A stretch of DNA of 64,000 bases, taken from contig JADJCS010000002.1 of NCBI GenBank assembly GCA_016703105.1, positions 310,001 to 374,000 on the forward strand, read 5' to 3'. Origin of the DNA: Flavobacteriales bacterium. GTDB lineage: Bacteria > Bacteroidota > Bacteroidia > Flavobacteriales_F > PHOS-HE28. The notes beneath the pieces were generated by a model, which was not told where the DNA came from, made no database searches, and was given only the letters and a program-made list of their open reading frames with translations. A program made the position numbers and the translations under genes. This document shows, in pieces, positions 18,559 through 26,744 of the stretch; within the stretch, counting starts at the first letter, position 1; every line of letters begins with the position of its first letter.

Positions 18559-19210
18559 ATGTCCGGTCCTGGTGATGACTACCGCAGCAAAGGGGCTCGC
18601 CGCCAGCTAGTGGCCCTCTTGGAACGAAAGGGGATCAATGCACCGGCGGTTCTGAGGGCGATCTCGGAGGTGCCCCGGCACCTCTTCATCGATGATACAG
18701 CGCTCCACCAGCACGCCTACGAGGACAAGGCCTTTCCCATAGGTTGCGGGCAAACCATCTCACAGCCGTACACGGTCGCATTCCAGACCCAGCTTTTGGA
18801 GGTGCGGAAAGGGGACAAAGTGCTCGAGATCGGAACGGGTAGCGGTTATCAGACAGCCGTGCTGTGCGCGCTAGGGGCGAAGGTGCGGAGCATCGAGCGC
18901 CATAAACCGCTGTTCCTTCGAACAAAGGAGCGTCTGCAACATCTCGGGTATAAGGCGGAATTGATGTACGGCGATGGCTTCGCGGGTGCGCCTTCGTTCG
19001 CGCCGTTCGACGGATCCTGGTCACTTGCGGCGCGCCTTTTATTCCACCTGCGCTGGTCGATCAACTACGTCCTGGCGGGCTGCTGGTGATCCCCGTGGGC
19101 GAGGGGAGGTTCAACGTATGTGCCGGATGATCAATGGTTTGGATGGACGCCTGAGCCAAGAGGACCACGGCGATTTCCGCTTTGTGCCCATGTTAGCTGC
19201 CAAGCAATGA
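18559..19210 (+). CDS. pcm: Protein-L-isoaspartate O-methyltransferase, two 1-nt frameshifts
   Basis: The first ~152 residues read as Pcm: QLVALLERKGI, VPRHLFIDD, the conserved QTISQPYTVAFQTQLLE, SAM-binding VLEIGTGSGYQTAVLCALG and YGDGF. At about 19012 the frame breaks (one base missing); the next frame gives ILVTCGAPFIPPALVDQLRP and LLVIPVGEGRFNV. At about 19117 a second missing base shifts to MCRMINGLDGRLSQEDHGDF, ending VPMLAAKQ at 19210. The pieces rebuild a full-length enzyme, about 217 residues, that repairs isoaspartyl residues in aged proteins. In the sequence as given the product stops at 19089. Sequence error or recent inactivation. Confidence 0.85.
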
Positions 19211-19372
19211 GCCCGAGTGGCTTGATGATGTGAATGCGCCGATTATCTTCGCCCCGGTTTTTACGGATAGGGTAGCGAACAGCGCCGATGAAGGTCCCCA
19301 GCCAATCGATGGATCAACAATTTGTTGTTGAGATCGTAGTCGGATGTTCATAGATTTGCCGCGCTCAGAATC

Positions 19373-19380
19373 TACCTTTG
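19373..19380 (+). promoter_or_regulatory. Putative -7 box TACCTTTG for the outer membrane protein gene
   Basis: A perfect TAnnTTTG match 55 nt before the ATG at 19436. The rest of the 225-nt gap (19211-19435) is comparatively AT-rich and holds no gene. A TTG at 19356-19358 is rather close (14 nt) to be the -33 element. Confidence 0.5.
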
Positions 19381-19435
19381 TCCGGTAAGAGCCTTTGCAA
19401 ACCAGAGAAGCACTCGTAAAACCAAAACGAACGTC

Positions 19436-20299
19436 ATGAGAAAGACTGTACTGTTCGCCGTAGCTATCTCCGCTGCTACGGCCGTGACCGCCCAAACGGG
19501 TGAGATCACGTCCAATCGGGGAGAGAATTGGTTGTCGCAGGATGGTGATTGGGGATTGATCTTCGATGCGACCCCCCTCATCAACTATGCTGGCAACTTG
19601 TTCAACGGTACCACCGGCAACGGTGGGGCTGCGCTGAACAACTACTTCGGCAGCAACAACAGCAAGGGTTCCAATGTGGTCATCGGAGCTAAGAAGCTGG
19701 TGAACGCCAACACCGCTTATCGCGGTATGTTGCGTATTGGTTTCGGTAACGACAAGAGCGTTGAGTACGTCTCCAGCGCGACAGCGCCTGCCACCGATAG
19801 CTTGGCTTTCGTGGAGGACGTGACCAAGGCAAGCTTCCTGGCTATCGACCTCGGTTTCGGTCTCGAGAAGCGTGTAGGTAGCACCCGCGTAGTGGGTGTC
19901 TACGGGGCCATGTTCAATGTGGGCTTCGGCAACAGCAAGCGCAAGTTCGAATACGGCAATGCGCTCACTTTCGACAATCAGGGCACGCAGGTGACCGAGT
20001 CGAAGGACGGTAGCACTTTGAAGATCGGGTTGGCCGCTTTCGGCGGTGTGGAATGGTTCTGCGCTCCGAAAGTTTCCCTCAGCGGCGAGTACACATGGGG
20101 CTTCGCGTTCAGCAGCACGGGCGCTGGCGAAAGCACCAAGGACACCTTCGTTGTTGACGGGGCTGGCACGGGCGGAAGCGTCGTGAGCACCACGAACGAG
20201 GGCACCCGGAACGACGGTATCGCGGATAAGAGCAGTTCCTTCGGTATCGACACCGGCGTGACCGGTGCGCGTATCGGCCTGAACTTCTACTTCCAGTAG
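19436..20299 (+). CDS. Outer membrane beta-barrel protein
   Basis: A 287-residue exported protein. Signal peptide residues 1-20 (MRKTVLFAVAISAATAVTAQ). The mature part has regularly alternating beta strands rich in Gly, Phe and Tyr and ends in the barrel-closing aromatic strand GARIGLNFYFQ. Strands such as GMLRIGFGN, AIDLGFGLEKRVG and AAFGGVEWFCAPKVSLSGEY fit an 8-10 strand OmpW/OmpX-sized barrel. Its own promoter box, a long leader and a strong terminator immediately after it suggest a highly expressed single-gene transcript. The cargo or role is unknown. Confidence 0.85.
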   Translation: MRKTVLFAVAISAATAVTAQTGEITSNRGENWLSQDGDWGLIFDATPLINYAGNLFNGTTGNGGAALNNYFGSNNSKGSNVVIGAKKLVNANTAYRGMLRIGFGNDKSVEYVSSATAPATDSLAFVEDVTKASFLAIDLGFGLEKRVGSTRVVGVYGAMFNVGFGNSKRKFEYGNALTFDNQGTQVTESKDGSTLKIGLAAFGGVEWFCAPKVSLSGEYTWGFAFSSTGAGESTKDTFVVDGAGTGGSVVSTTNEGTRNDGIADKSSSFGIDTGVTGARIGLNFYFQ

Positions 20300-20318
20300 A
20301 GGAGTTATTCTCTGGATG

Positions 20319-20351
20319 GAAAGCCCCCGGCGACGGGGGCTTTCTTTTTTT
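20319..20351 (+). terminator. Rho-independent terminator after the barrel protein gene
   Basis: A perfect 11-bp stem (GAAAGCCCCCG / CGGGGGCTTTC) with a 4-nt loop, followed by a run of seven T. It lies 20 nt after the stop codon at 20299. Confidence 0.92.
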
Positions 20352-20374
20352 CCACCCCGTCCTACCTTGCCCGC

Positions 20375-21913
20375 ATGTTACCAGTGCTCAGCGCTGAACA
20401 GCTCCGGCGGCTCGACGCATGGACCATCGCGCACGAGCCGATCACTTCGATCGAGCTCATGGAACGAGCGGCTATCCGATGCGTGGAGTGGCTCGGGGCG
20501 CATCGTGGTGAATTGTTCGCGGATGCCGCGACCAAGGAACAGCGTTATCTGATCCTGGTAGGGCCAGGGAACAATGGTGGAGATGGTCTGGCCATGGCGC
20601 GTATCCTAAGTGCGGCTGGTCATCCAGTACGGGTATGTCAACCTTTTGAACAACTCGAACTGTCGTATGACAATGCGATGAACCTCAGCAGAATGGCAGA
20701 TGTCAGTATTAGTGTTGTCAGCTCTTCCCCGGCGGGTGGGCCGCCACAGGTCTGTCCCGGTGAAATAGTCATCGATGCGCTCTTTGGTACGGGCCTATCG
20801 CGGCCATTGGAAGGTGACCAACGGCGCTTTGTTCAGCGGTTGAACGAACAGAAGGCCAAGGTGATCGCGATCGACCTGCCCTCGGGTCTCTTTCCGGAAG
20901 ACAATGCGAGGAATGATATGGAGGGGGTGGTTCGAGCTACATGGACGTTGACCTTCCAGCTACCGAAACTCGCTTTTTTTTTATCGGACAGTATGTCCTT
21001 CGTTGGATCATGGAACGTCTTGGATATAGGGCTGGACGAAGGCTTCATCGCAGAGCAGAACAGCCCTTATCTGGTCCCGGTTCCAAAGGACCTTCGCGAC
21101 CTTCTGCCGCCTCGACCAGCCCATGCTCACAAGGGCAACTTCGGGCATGCCTTGTTGATGACCGGGGGACGCGGTATGCTCGGTGCCGCGGTGATGGCCG
21201 CACGTGCGGCGGCAAGGAGCGGCGTAGGACGGTTGAGCGTGCATTTGCCCGGCAACGGTCGCAGTGTCTTGCAGACCGCAGTGCCCGAGGCGATGGTGAG
21301 AGCGGACCAGGACCCCGATGAACTTAGTGAACTTCAGGATCTGAAGCGCTATAGCGCGGTGGGAATTGGACCTGGCATTGGTACAGGTCCAAGGGCCACG
21401 AAGTGCTTGAAAACCTTGATCCAAACCGCTCATGTCCCGCTTGTGATCGATGCGGACGCACTGAACATTCTGGCGGAGCAACCTACCTGGGCCGCTTTCC
21501 TCCCCTCAGGTAGCGTGCTGACCCCACATCCGGGCGAAGCCGATCGCCTCTTTGGTCCCTCGCGATCTTTATTTGAGCGCTTGCAGAAAGCACGGGACTT
21601 CGCACGGAAGCAGCAGGTCGTCGTGGTCCTCAAGGGTGCTTGCACGGCAACTTGTGCTCCTGATGGCCGTGTGTTCTTCAACCTCACGGGAAATACCGGG
21701 ATGGCGAAGGGGGGCAGTGGGGACGTGCTGACCGGGCTACTAACCGGTTTGATGGCGCAAGGGATGGCACCTTTGAGCGCAGCGCTGCTGGGTGTCCACC
21801 TACACGGTTCGGCCGGGGACCATGCTGCCGCTGAGTTGGGGCAGGACGCCATGACGGCGAACGACCTACCGAATTTTCTCTCCGCAGCTTTTCGTGCCTT
21901 GCGCGGTCATTGA
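20375..21913 (+). CDS. nnr: Bifunctional NAD(P)H-hydrate epimerase / ADP-dependent dehydratase
   Basis: A 512-residue fusion that repairs hydrated NADH/NADPH. The N-terminal YjeF-type epimerase domain (1-~215) has GPGNNGGDGLAMARIL and DALFGTGLSRPLEG. The C-terminal ribokinase-like dehydratase domain (~225-512) has HKGNFGHALLMTGG, DADALNILAE, TPHPGEADRLFG and NTGMAKGGSGDVLTGLL (catalytic Asp region). Length is standard. A TACCTTGC box ends only 4 nt before the ATG at 20375. Its 3' end overlaps that of the YciO-like gene by 7 nt, convergently. Confidence 0.95.
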   Translation: MLPVLSAEQLRRLDAWTIAHEPITSIELMERAAIRCVEWLGAHRGELFADAATKEQRYLILVGPGNNGGDGLAMARILSAAGHPVRVCQPFEQLELSYDNAMNLSRMADVSISVVSSSPAGGPPQVCPGEIVIDALFGTGLSRPLEGDQRRFVQRLNEQKAKVIAIDLPSGLFPEDNARNDMEGVVRATWTLTFQLPKLAFFLSDSMSFVGSWNVLDIGLDEGFIAEQNSPYLVPVPKDLRDLLPPRPAHAHKGNFGHALLMTGGRGMLGAAVMAARAAARSGVGRLSVHLPGNGRSVLQTAVPEAMVRADQDPDELSELQDLKRYSAVGIGPGIGTGPRATKCLKTLIQTAHVPLVIDADALNILAEQPTWAAFLPSGSVLTPHPGEADRLFGPSRSLFERLQKARDFARKQQVVVVLKGACTATCAPDGRVFFNLTGNTGMAKGGSGDVLTGLLTGLMAQGMAPLSAALLGVHLHGSAGDHAAAELGQDAMTANDLPNFLSAAFRALRGH

Positions 21914-22527
21914 AGAATGGACGGATCGCCAGCGCCTTTGCGCACCAGGATCGGATCTCCGCTGCTCACATCGATAACCGTGCTCGCCGTGAGACCTCCC
22001 ATCCCAGCGTCGATCACCAGGTCCACTTGTGTGCCGAGGTGTTCCGCTATGCGCTCTGGATCGGTGGTATAGTCCACCACACGGTCCGGATCATGCACGG
22101 ACGCGGCGACCAGCGGATGGCCCATTGCGGCCACCAAGGCTAGTGGGATCGGATGGTCCGGCACCCGGATACCCACGGTCCTTCGATTCGTCTGGAACAG
22201 CTTGGGTACTTCGCCGTTCGCCGCTACAATGAACGTGTAGGCGCCAGGCAGGGCCCGCTTCAACAGTCGGAATACCGATGTGTCCAGCGGCTTTGCGTAG
22301 CGTGTGGCCTGCGCGATGTCCGCACATATCAGAGAAAGTTCCGCCTTTTGCGGCTTCACCCCTTTCAATCGGGCTATCGCCTCCATAGCGCGTGCATGGT
22401 GCGGACTGCAGATGAACGCGTAGACCGTATCCGTTGGGCAAACTACGATCGCCCCTTGGCCTAGCTGCTCCGCGATCATTTCGATCTTCCGCGGCTCAGG
22501 GTCCACTGGGTGTACCGAAAGAATCAT
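21907..22527 (-). CDS. L-threonylcarbamoyladenylate synthase-like protein (YciO/TsaC family)
   Basis: A 206-residue YrdC-fold protein. It has the family pattern GAIVVCPTDTVYAFICSPHH near 25-44, ARLKGVKPQK, LLKRALPGAYTFIV, VGIRVPDHP and a C-terminal STVIDVSS followed by LVRKGAG. TsaC makes threonylcarbamoyl-AMP for the t6A37 tRNA modification. The spacing and the CSPHH segment resemble the YciO branch more than classical TsaC/TsaC2, so its role in t6A synthesis is likely but not certain. It starts 2 nt after the transaldolase stop, so the two are co-transcribed. Confidence 0.85.
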   Translation of the reverse strand: MILSVHPVDPEPRKIEMIAEQLGQGAIVVCPTDTVYAFICSPHHARAMEAIARLKGVKPQKAELSLICADIAQATRYAKPLDTSVFRLLKRALPGAYTFIVAANGEVPKLFQTNRRTVGIRVPDHPIPLALVAAMGHPLVAASVHDPDRVVDYTTDPERIAEHLGTQVDLVIDAGMGGLTASTVIDVSSGDPILVRKGAGDPSILQ

Positions 22528-22529
22528 GT

Positions 22530-23204
22530 TCAGCCCGCCTTTGCCGTGGCTTTGGCCGCCTTTTGGTGGTCCGCAAGGAACTTATCGAGCCCAGCGGTGG
22601 TGAGCGGATGGTCGAACAAGGCCAGGATCGCGCTCAACGGGCAGGTGGCCACATCCGCGCCCACTTCAGCGCACTGGATGATGTGCATGGGATGCCTTAT
22701 GCTCGCAGCCAGGATCTCGGTGTCCATGCCGTAATTGTCATAGATGGTCCGGATCTGCTCGATCAAGCCTACGCCATCGGTGCTCACGTCATCCAAACGA
22801 CCGATGAAAGGTGATACATAGGTAGCTCCTGCTTTGGCCGCCAGCAGGGCTTGACCAGCGCTGAACACCAACGTGCAGTTGGTTTTTATGCCTTTCGCTG
22901 TGAAGTACTTGATCGCTTTCACACCGTCGCGGATCATCGGCACTTTCACCACTATGTTGGGATGTAAGGCCGCGAGTTGTTCGCCTTCCTTCACAATACC
23001 GGCATAGTCCGTGGCGATCACTTCCGCGCTCACATCCCCGTTCACAATGGCGCAGATATCCAAATAGTGCTGTACCACCCGCTCCGGGCCACTGATCCCT
23101 TCCTTCGCCATTAGCGAAGGGTTGGTGGTCACGCCGTCCAATACGCCGAGGTCCTGCGCTTCGCGGATCTGGCTAAGGCTCGCGGTGTCAATGAAGAATT
23201 TCAT
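22530..23204 (-). CDS. tal: Transaldolase / fructose-6-phosphate aldolase family
   Basis: A 224-residue short transaldolase. The catalytic set is canonical: Asp6 (FIDTAS), TTNPS at 26-30 with Asn28, and the Schiff-base Lys87 in VVKVP; SPFIGRLDD and ASIRHP close the active site. It moves three-carbon units between sugar phosphates in the pentose phosphate pathway, or cleaves fructose 6-phosphate. It is a useful reference for the divergent, CBS-fused paralogue at 38824-39846, where Asn28 is Thr. A TACCTTCG box ends 4 nt before the start. Confidence 0.93.
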   Translation of the reverse strand: MKFFIDTASLSQIREAQDLGVLDGVTTNPSLMAKEGISGPERVVQHYLDICAIVNGDVSAEVIATDYAGIVKEGEQLAALHPNIVVKVPMIRDGVKAIKYFTAKGIKTNCTLVFSAGQALLAAKAGATYVSPFIGRLDDVSTDGVGLIEQIRTIYDNYGMDTEILAASIRHPMHIIQCAEVGADVATCPLSAILALFDHPLTTAGLDKFLADHQKAAKATAKAG

Positions 23205-23208
23205 GCGG

Positions 23209-23216
23209 CGAAGGTA
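23209..23216 (-). promoter_or_regulatory. Putative -7 box TACCTTCG for the transaldolase gene
   Basis: Minus-strand TACCTTCG ends only 4 nt before the ATG at 23204, so a transcript from it would be essentially leaderless. Confidence 0.45.
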
Positions 23217-23279
23217 TCAACGCGGCGTTCCTAGGCACAGCCTCGCGGTGGTCAGGTTTGGCGAGGAGCCCGCAGCGGG

Positions 23280-24089
23280 TTATTCGTAGTGTTTGGTCAC
23301 CATCCTTTCGAAGGTGTGCCCGGGAAGTAGTTTCTTGGCCAGGACAGAGAGTTTCTGCACCCCTTGGGCCACGCGATACACGGTTTTTGGGCGGGGATCC
23401 GCTATGATGCGGACGATCACGGCTGAAAATTCCGCCGGGTCCCGGCTGTAGTGCAGACTTCCACCAAGCACTTCCATGGCCTTCGCGTAACGCTCGCGGT
23501 AAGCCGGGCCGATCAGTTCCGGGCGGAGCCGGGAATCCGCGATACCGGTGCGGAACTCGCCGGGTTGAACGGTCACCACCCGGATACCGAAGGGCTTCAC
23601 CTCCACGCGCATCGCTTCGGTCCAACGATCCAATGCGGCCTTGCTTGCGCTGTAGAACCCCCTGTAGGGCAACCCGAAATTCGCCGCGATGCTGCTGATC
23701 TGGATAATGGTCCCCTGTTTTCGCTCCCGCATACCAGGAAGTACCGCCCGGCATACGCGGTGCGCGCCGAGCACATTGATGTTGAGCAAGCGCAGGGCCA
23801 TATCCGGGTCCACATCTTCCACAGCACCCTGGATCCCTAGCCCGGCGTTGTTCACCACGACGTCGATCCGGCCTTCGCGCTGTAGGATCTCCGCCACGGC
23901 TTTGTCCACACTTGCACTGTCGCTGATGTCCATGGCGACCAAGTGGTATCCGGAAGGATCTTGGCCGGGGTTCCGGCCGGTGCCGTACACGCGATGGCCC
24001 AAGGCGGAGAGTCGCTCACAGATCGCCTTTCCCAAGCCACTGGATCCCCCGGTGACGAGCACAACTTGTACGTATCCGCCGCGCGCCAT
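23280..24089 (-). CDS. Short-chain dehydrogenase/reductase
   Basis: A 269-residue SDR, starting at 24089 (MARGGYVQVVLVTGG); the open frame continues upstream toward the SRP RNA gene but is not protein-like. It has the cofactor motif TGGSSGLGKAI, NNAGLGIQGAVED (NNAG), the catalytic Ser in IIQISSIAANFGLP, and YRGFYSASKAAL (YxxxK). The longer C-terminal region with GEFRTGIAD is typical of SDRs acting on lipids or sterol-like substrates. The substrate is not known. It lies 55 nt downstream of the SRP RNA gene on the same strand. Confidence 0.9.
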   Translation of the reverse strand: MARGGYVQVVLVTGGSSGLGKAICERLSALGHRVYGTGRNPGQDPSGYHLVAMDISDSASVDKAVAEILQREGRIDVVVNNAGLGIQGAVEDVDPDMALRLLNINVLGAHRVCRAVLPGMRERKQGTIIQISSIAANFGLPYRGFYSASKAALDRWTEAMRVEVKPFGIRVVTVQPGEFRTGIADSRLRPELIGPAYRERYAKAMEVLGGSLHYSRDPAEFSAVIVRIIADPRPKTVYRVAQGVQKLSVLAKKLLPGHTFERMVTKHYE

Positions 24090-24144
24090 GTGCCTAAACC
24101 TCCACATTACGGCCCTCACGCCGCTGTGGTAGGTGTAAAAAGTT

Positions 24145-24242
24145 GGGGCAAGCTGATCCCATCGCACCGCTGCGACCGCTTACCCTTGCTTCCTTCCGGA
24201 CCTGGGGGATTCAGCGGGAGCTGGTCGTAGGAGACTTGCCCC
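24145..24242 (-). ncRNA. ffs: Signal recognition particle RNA, small (4.5S) type
   Basis: On the minus strand an RNA of about 98 nt begins GGGGCAAG and ends CUUGCCCC, pairing its two ends. The apical part contains the conserved GGUCCGGAAGGAAGCA (24202-24187) with the GGAA tetraloop that binds Ffh. It lacks the Alu domain, as expected for the short Gram-negative form. A perfect TACCTTTG box lies 4 nt before the first base, so the 5' end is probably the transcription start itself. It guides membrane and secreted proteins to the translocon together with Ffh and FtsY. Confidence 0.93.
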
Positions 24243-24246
24243 GCGC

Positions 24247-24254
24247 CAAAGGTA
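24247..24254 (-). promoter_or_regulatory. Putative -7 box TACCTTTG of the SRP RNA gene
   Basis: A perfect TAnnTTTG match on the minus strand, 4 nt before the paired 5' end of the SRP RNA. As the RNA end is fixed by its structure, this gives the spacing from box to +1 in this genome. Confidence 0.6.
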
Positions 24255-24341
24255 GCCCATGAAGGCTTTGCGCGTGCCTAGCTAGGTGATGGGCGGGTCC
24301 CTCCGCGTTCCGCGTGCGGGCAATGCGCACTTTTGCACCTC

Positions 24342-25295
24342 ATGGACCTGTCCGTCGTTGTCCCCCTGCTCAATGAATCCGGATCGCTGCCGCATCTCGT
24401 GGCCAAGTTGCATGCGGTGCTCGGAACCATGGGGGTGCGGTATGAAGTGATCCTGGTGGACGACGGGAGCCATGACGGTTCTTGGGAGGTGATCCGCGCA
24501 TCGGCCGTGGCCGATGCGCGCGTGAAAGGCATCCGTTTGGGCCGCAATTATGGCAAGAGCCCGGCGCTCAGTGAGGGCTTCAAGGCGGCCCAGGGTGGCG
24601 TGGTGATCACCATGGACGCCGATCTTCAGGACGACCCTGACGAGATCCCCGACCTGTACCGGATGATCATGGAGGAGGGCTTCGATCTAGTGAGCGGCTG
24701 GAAGAGAGAGCGGCACGATCCGCTGAGCAAAACCATCCCTACCAAGCTGTTCAACTGGGCCACGCGCCGCGTGAGCGGGGTGATGCTCCATGATTTCAAC
24801 TGCGGACTGAAGGCCTATCGGCGTGAAGTGGTGAAGGCGATCGAAGTGTATGGAGAGATGCACCGGTACATCCCGTACATGGCGCACAAGGAAGGATTCC
24901 GGCGGATCGGAGAAAAGGTCGTGAAGCACCATCCCCGGCGTTTCGGGCGCACCAAGTTCGGCTTGGACCGTTTCATCAATGGGTTCCTGGACCTGATGAC
25001 CATCTGGTTCGTCTTCCGCTTCGGGCGCAAGCCGATGCACTTCTTCGGCGCCTTGGGTACGCTCATGTTCCTGCTCGGCTTTGGAGCAACCGCCTGGCTC
25101 GTGGGTGAGAAGCTGTACCATGTGTTGAATCATCATGCCGCACCTTTGGTGGCAGACAGAGCCTTGTTCTATGTAGCCTTGGTCGCGATGATCATCGGCG
25201 TGCAACTCTTCACCACTGGCTTCGTGGCCGAACTGGTCTCCCGGAACCATCCCGATCGCAGTACCTACCGGGTAAGCGAGCGGCTCGGACTTTGA
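24342..25295 (+). CDS. Glycosyltransferase family 2, DPM1/ArnC-like with C-terminal membrane anchor
   Basis: A 317-residue GT2 enzyme. The GT-A domain (1-~225) starts MDLSVVVPLLNESGSLPHL and has VILVDDGSHDGSW, RNYGKSPALSEGFKAA, the metal-binding TMDADLQDDP (DxD), VSGWKRERHD and FNCGLKAYRREV. Two C-terminal membrane segments follow (~232-255 and ~268-295). This architecture belongs to enzymes that load a sugar onto polyprenyl phosphate. The start at 24342 is preferred over a TTG 9 nt upstream because the domain begins there. Its stop overlaps the start of the next gene, a polytopic protein that may use the lipid-linked sugar. Confidence 0.92.
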   Translation: MDLSVVVPLLNESGSLPHLVAKLHAVLGTMGVRYEVILVDDGSHDGSWEVIRASAVADARVKGIRLGRNYGKSPALSEGFKAAQGGVVITMDADLQDDPDEIPDLYRMIMEEGFDLVSGWKRERHDPLSKTIPTKLFNWATRRVSGVMLHDFNCGLKAYRREVVKAIEVYGEMHRYIPYMAHKEGFRRIGEKVVKHHPRRFGRTKFGLDRFINGFLDLMTIWFVFRFGRKPMHFFGALGTLMFLLGFGATAWLVGEKLYHVLNHHAAPLVADRALFYVALVAMIIGVQLFTTGFVAELVSRNHPDRSTYRVSERLGL

Positions 25296-26737
25296 TCCCG
25301 AGCGTTTTGGTCTTGCGTTCGTCCACGCATCGCGCGCCGATCCGGTTCTTGCTTGTGCTGGGGTTGCTTCTGCCGTATGTGTGGCTTGCTATCCAAGTGC
25401 ATCCGTTCGGAGATGATTGGAGCTATGCCGTTTTGAGCGAACGATATCCGCTGTGGCCCCGTCTGCTGCAGGAGTACCGGGACATCAATGGCCGTTTTTC
25501 ATCGAACGTGCTTTTGCTTTGCCATCCGATGGCGCTCGGCCTGCCGTCCGGCCTCCTCGTCTATCGCGCCGTACCGGTCGTGCTCCTGCTTCTTTTGCTC
25601 GCGGGCAGCTATGCCTTGCTTCGCGCAGGCTTTCGAGGTGCGTTCGGGCGATCGGAGACTTCTTTGGCAGCGGCTTTGCTGGTGGTGATGTTCGTTCACG
25701 GCCTACCGGACTTGAGCGAAGGCCTCTATTGGTACACAGGGGCCGTTACCTACTTGTTGCCCTGCGCGGCCTCATTGTTCGTATGTGCCGCCATGATGAT
25801 CCTCCGCAGGACCAATGGCAAGCGCTGGCGCCGCCCGTTGTTCGCGCTTGCTGCGGTGCTCCTGGTGTTCATCGCCTTGAGTTGCGAACTGCACATGGTC
25901 CTTGCGATCATGTTCACAGCAACTTTCCTCTACACGTGTTCGGTGCGCTCGCAAAGGCTCGAGGCAGTGCCGGTCATGTTGCTCCTCATCGCCTTGGGTT
26001 GTGGTGTACTGATGTTCCTTTCTCCGGGCAATTTCCTACGCGCACTCAACTATCCCCAGCGCGGTGAAGTGCTCCGTACCCTTGGGTATGGTGCGCTCCA
26101 GTCTTTCCGTTTCATGGTGCTTTGGGTAGCCTCCCCTTTATTGTTGTCCGCATCTGTTCTTTGGGTGGAAGTGGATCGCCGGTACAATGTCCTTGCACAG
26201 TTGGTACCCTTCGGCAGGAATTTGCTGGTCGCATCCGTGGTCGTTGTGTTCGTGATCATGGCGCTGCCGTATTGGACCACCGGAATCCTCGGCCAGCATC
26301 GCACGGTGAACGTTGCTTGGTTCTACTTCCTCCCTGCCTATTTGGTGCTGATCGCGCTTGGCTACAGGAAAATTCTCGGCACCACGGGATGGACCTGGAT
26401 ACAAGGGCCCTTGGTAAGGCGGGCGGCTATCCTCACCGCGATCATCGCTCTGCTGTTCACCGGGAATACGGGGCGCGTGCTCAGTGATCTCGCCTCTGGC
26501 AGGGCTCGGACCTACGATGACGCCATGCACCGGCGATATGCGATGGTCACCTCTGCCATCCGATCCGGGCGTGACACATTGGTGCTGGCTCCACCTGCTC
26601 GGATGCCTGCGAGTTTGCGCATCCTCGATGCCGGCCCGGACCCGGAACACTGGGCCAATCGCTACTTGGTGCGGTACTTCGGTGGGGAGGAGATGCGGCT
26701 TATCGTCCGGCACCCGGACCCAGCGGAAGCCCCGTAG
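25292..26737 (+). CDS. Polytopic membrane protein, DUF6056-like (possible GT-C glycosyltransferase)
   Basis: A 481-residue protein with about 11-12 membrane segments. After the first helix it has FGDDWSYAV, an acidic pair in the first periplasmic loop in the position typical of GT-C lipid-linked sugar transferases, and SEGLYWYTGAVTYLLPC, characteristic of DUF6056. It begins with TTG, overlapping the TGA of the GT2 gene. The pairing with a DPM1-like enzyme supports a role in transferring a sugar from a polyprenyl carrier on the outside of the inner membrane; this is inference. It converges with kup, with 7 nt between the stops. Confidence 0.82.
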   Translation: MIPSVLVLRSSTHRAPIRFLLVLGLLLPYVWLAIQVHPFGDDWSYAVLSERYPLWPRLLQEYRDINGRFSSNVLLLCHPMALGLPSGLLVYRAVPVVLLLLLLAGSYALLRAGFRGAFGRSETSLAAALLVVMFVHGLPDLSEGLYWYTGAVTYLLPCAASLFVCAAMMILRRTNGKRWRRPLFALAAVLLVFIALSCELHMVLAIMFTATFLYTCSVRSQRLEAVPVMLLLIALGCGVLMFLSPGNFLRALNYPQRGEVLRTLGYGALQSFRFMVLWVASPLLLSASVLWVEVDRRYNVLAQLVPFGRNLLVASVVVVFVIMALPYWTTGILGQHRTVNVAWFYFLPAYLVLIALGYRKILGTTGWTWIQGPLVRRAAILTAIIALLFTGNTGRVLSDLASGRARTYDDAMHRRYAMVTSAIRSGRDTLVLAPPARMPASLRILDAGPDPEHWANRYLVRYFGGEEMRLIVRHPDPAEAP

Positions 26738-26744
26738 TCCTGCA

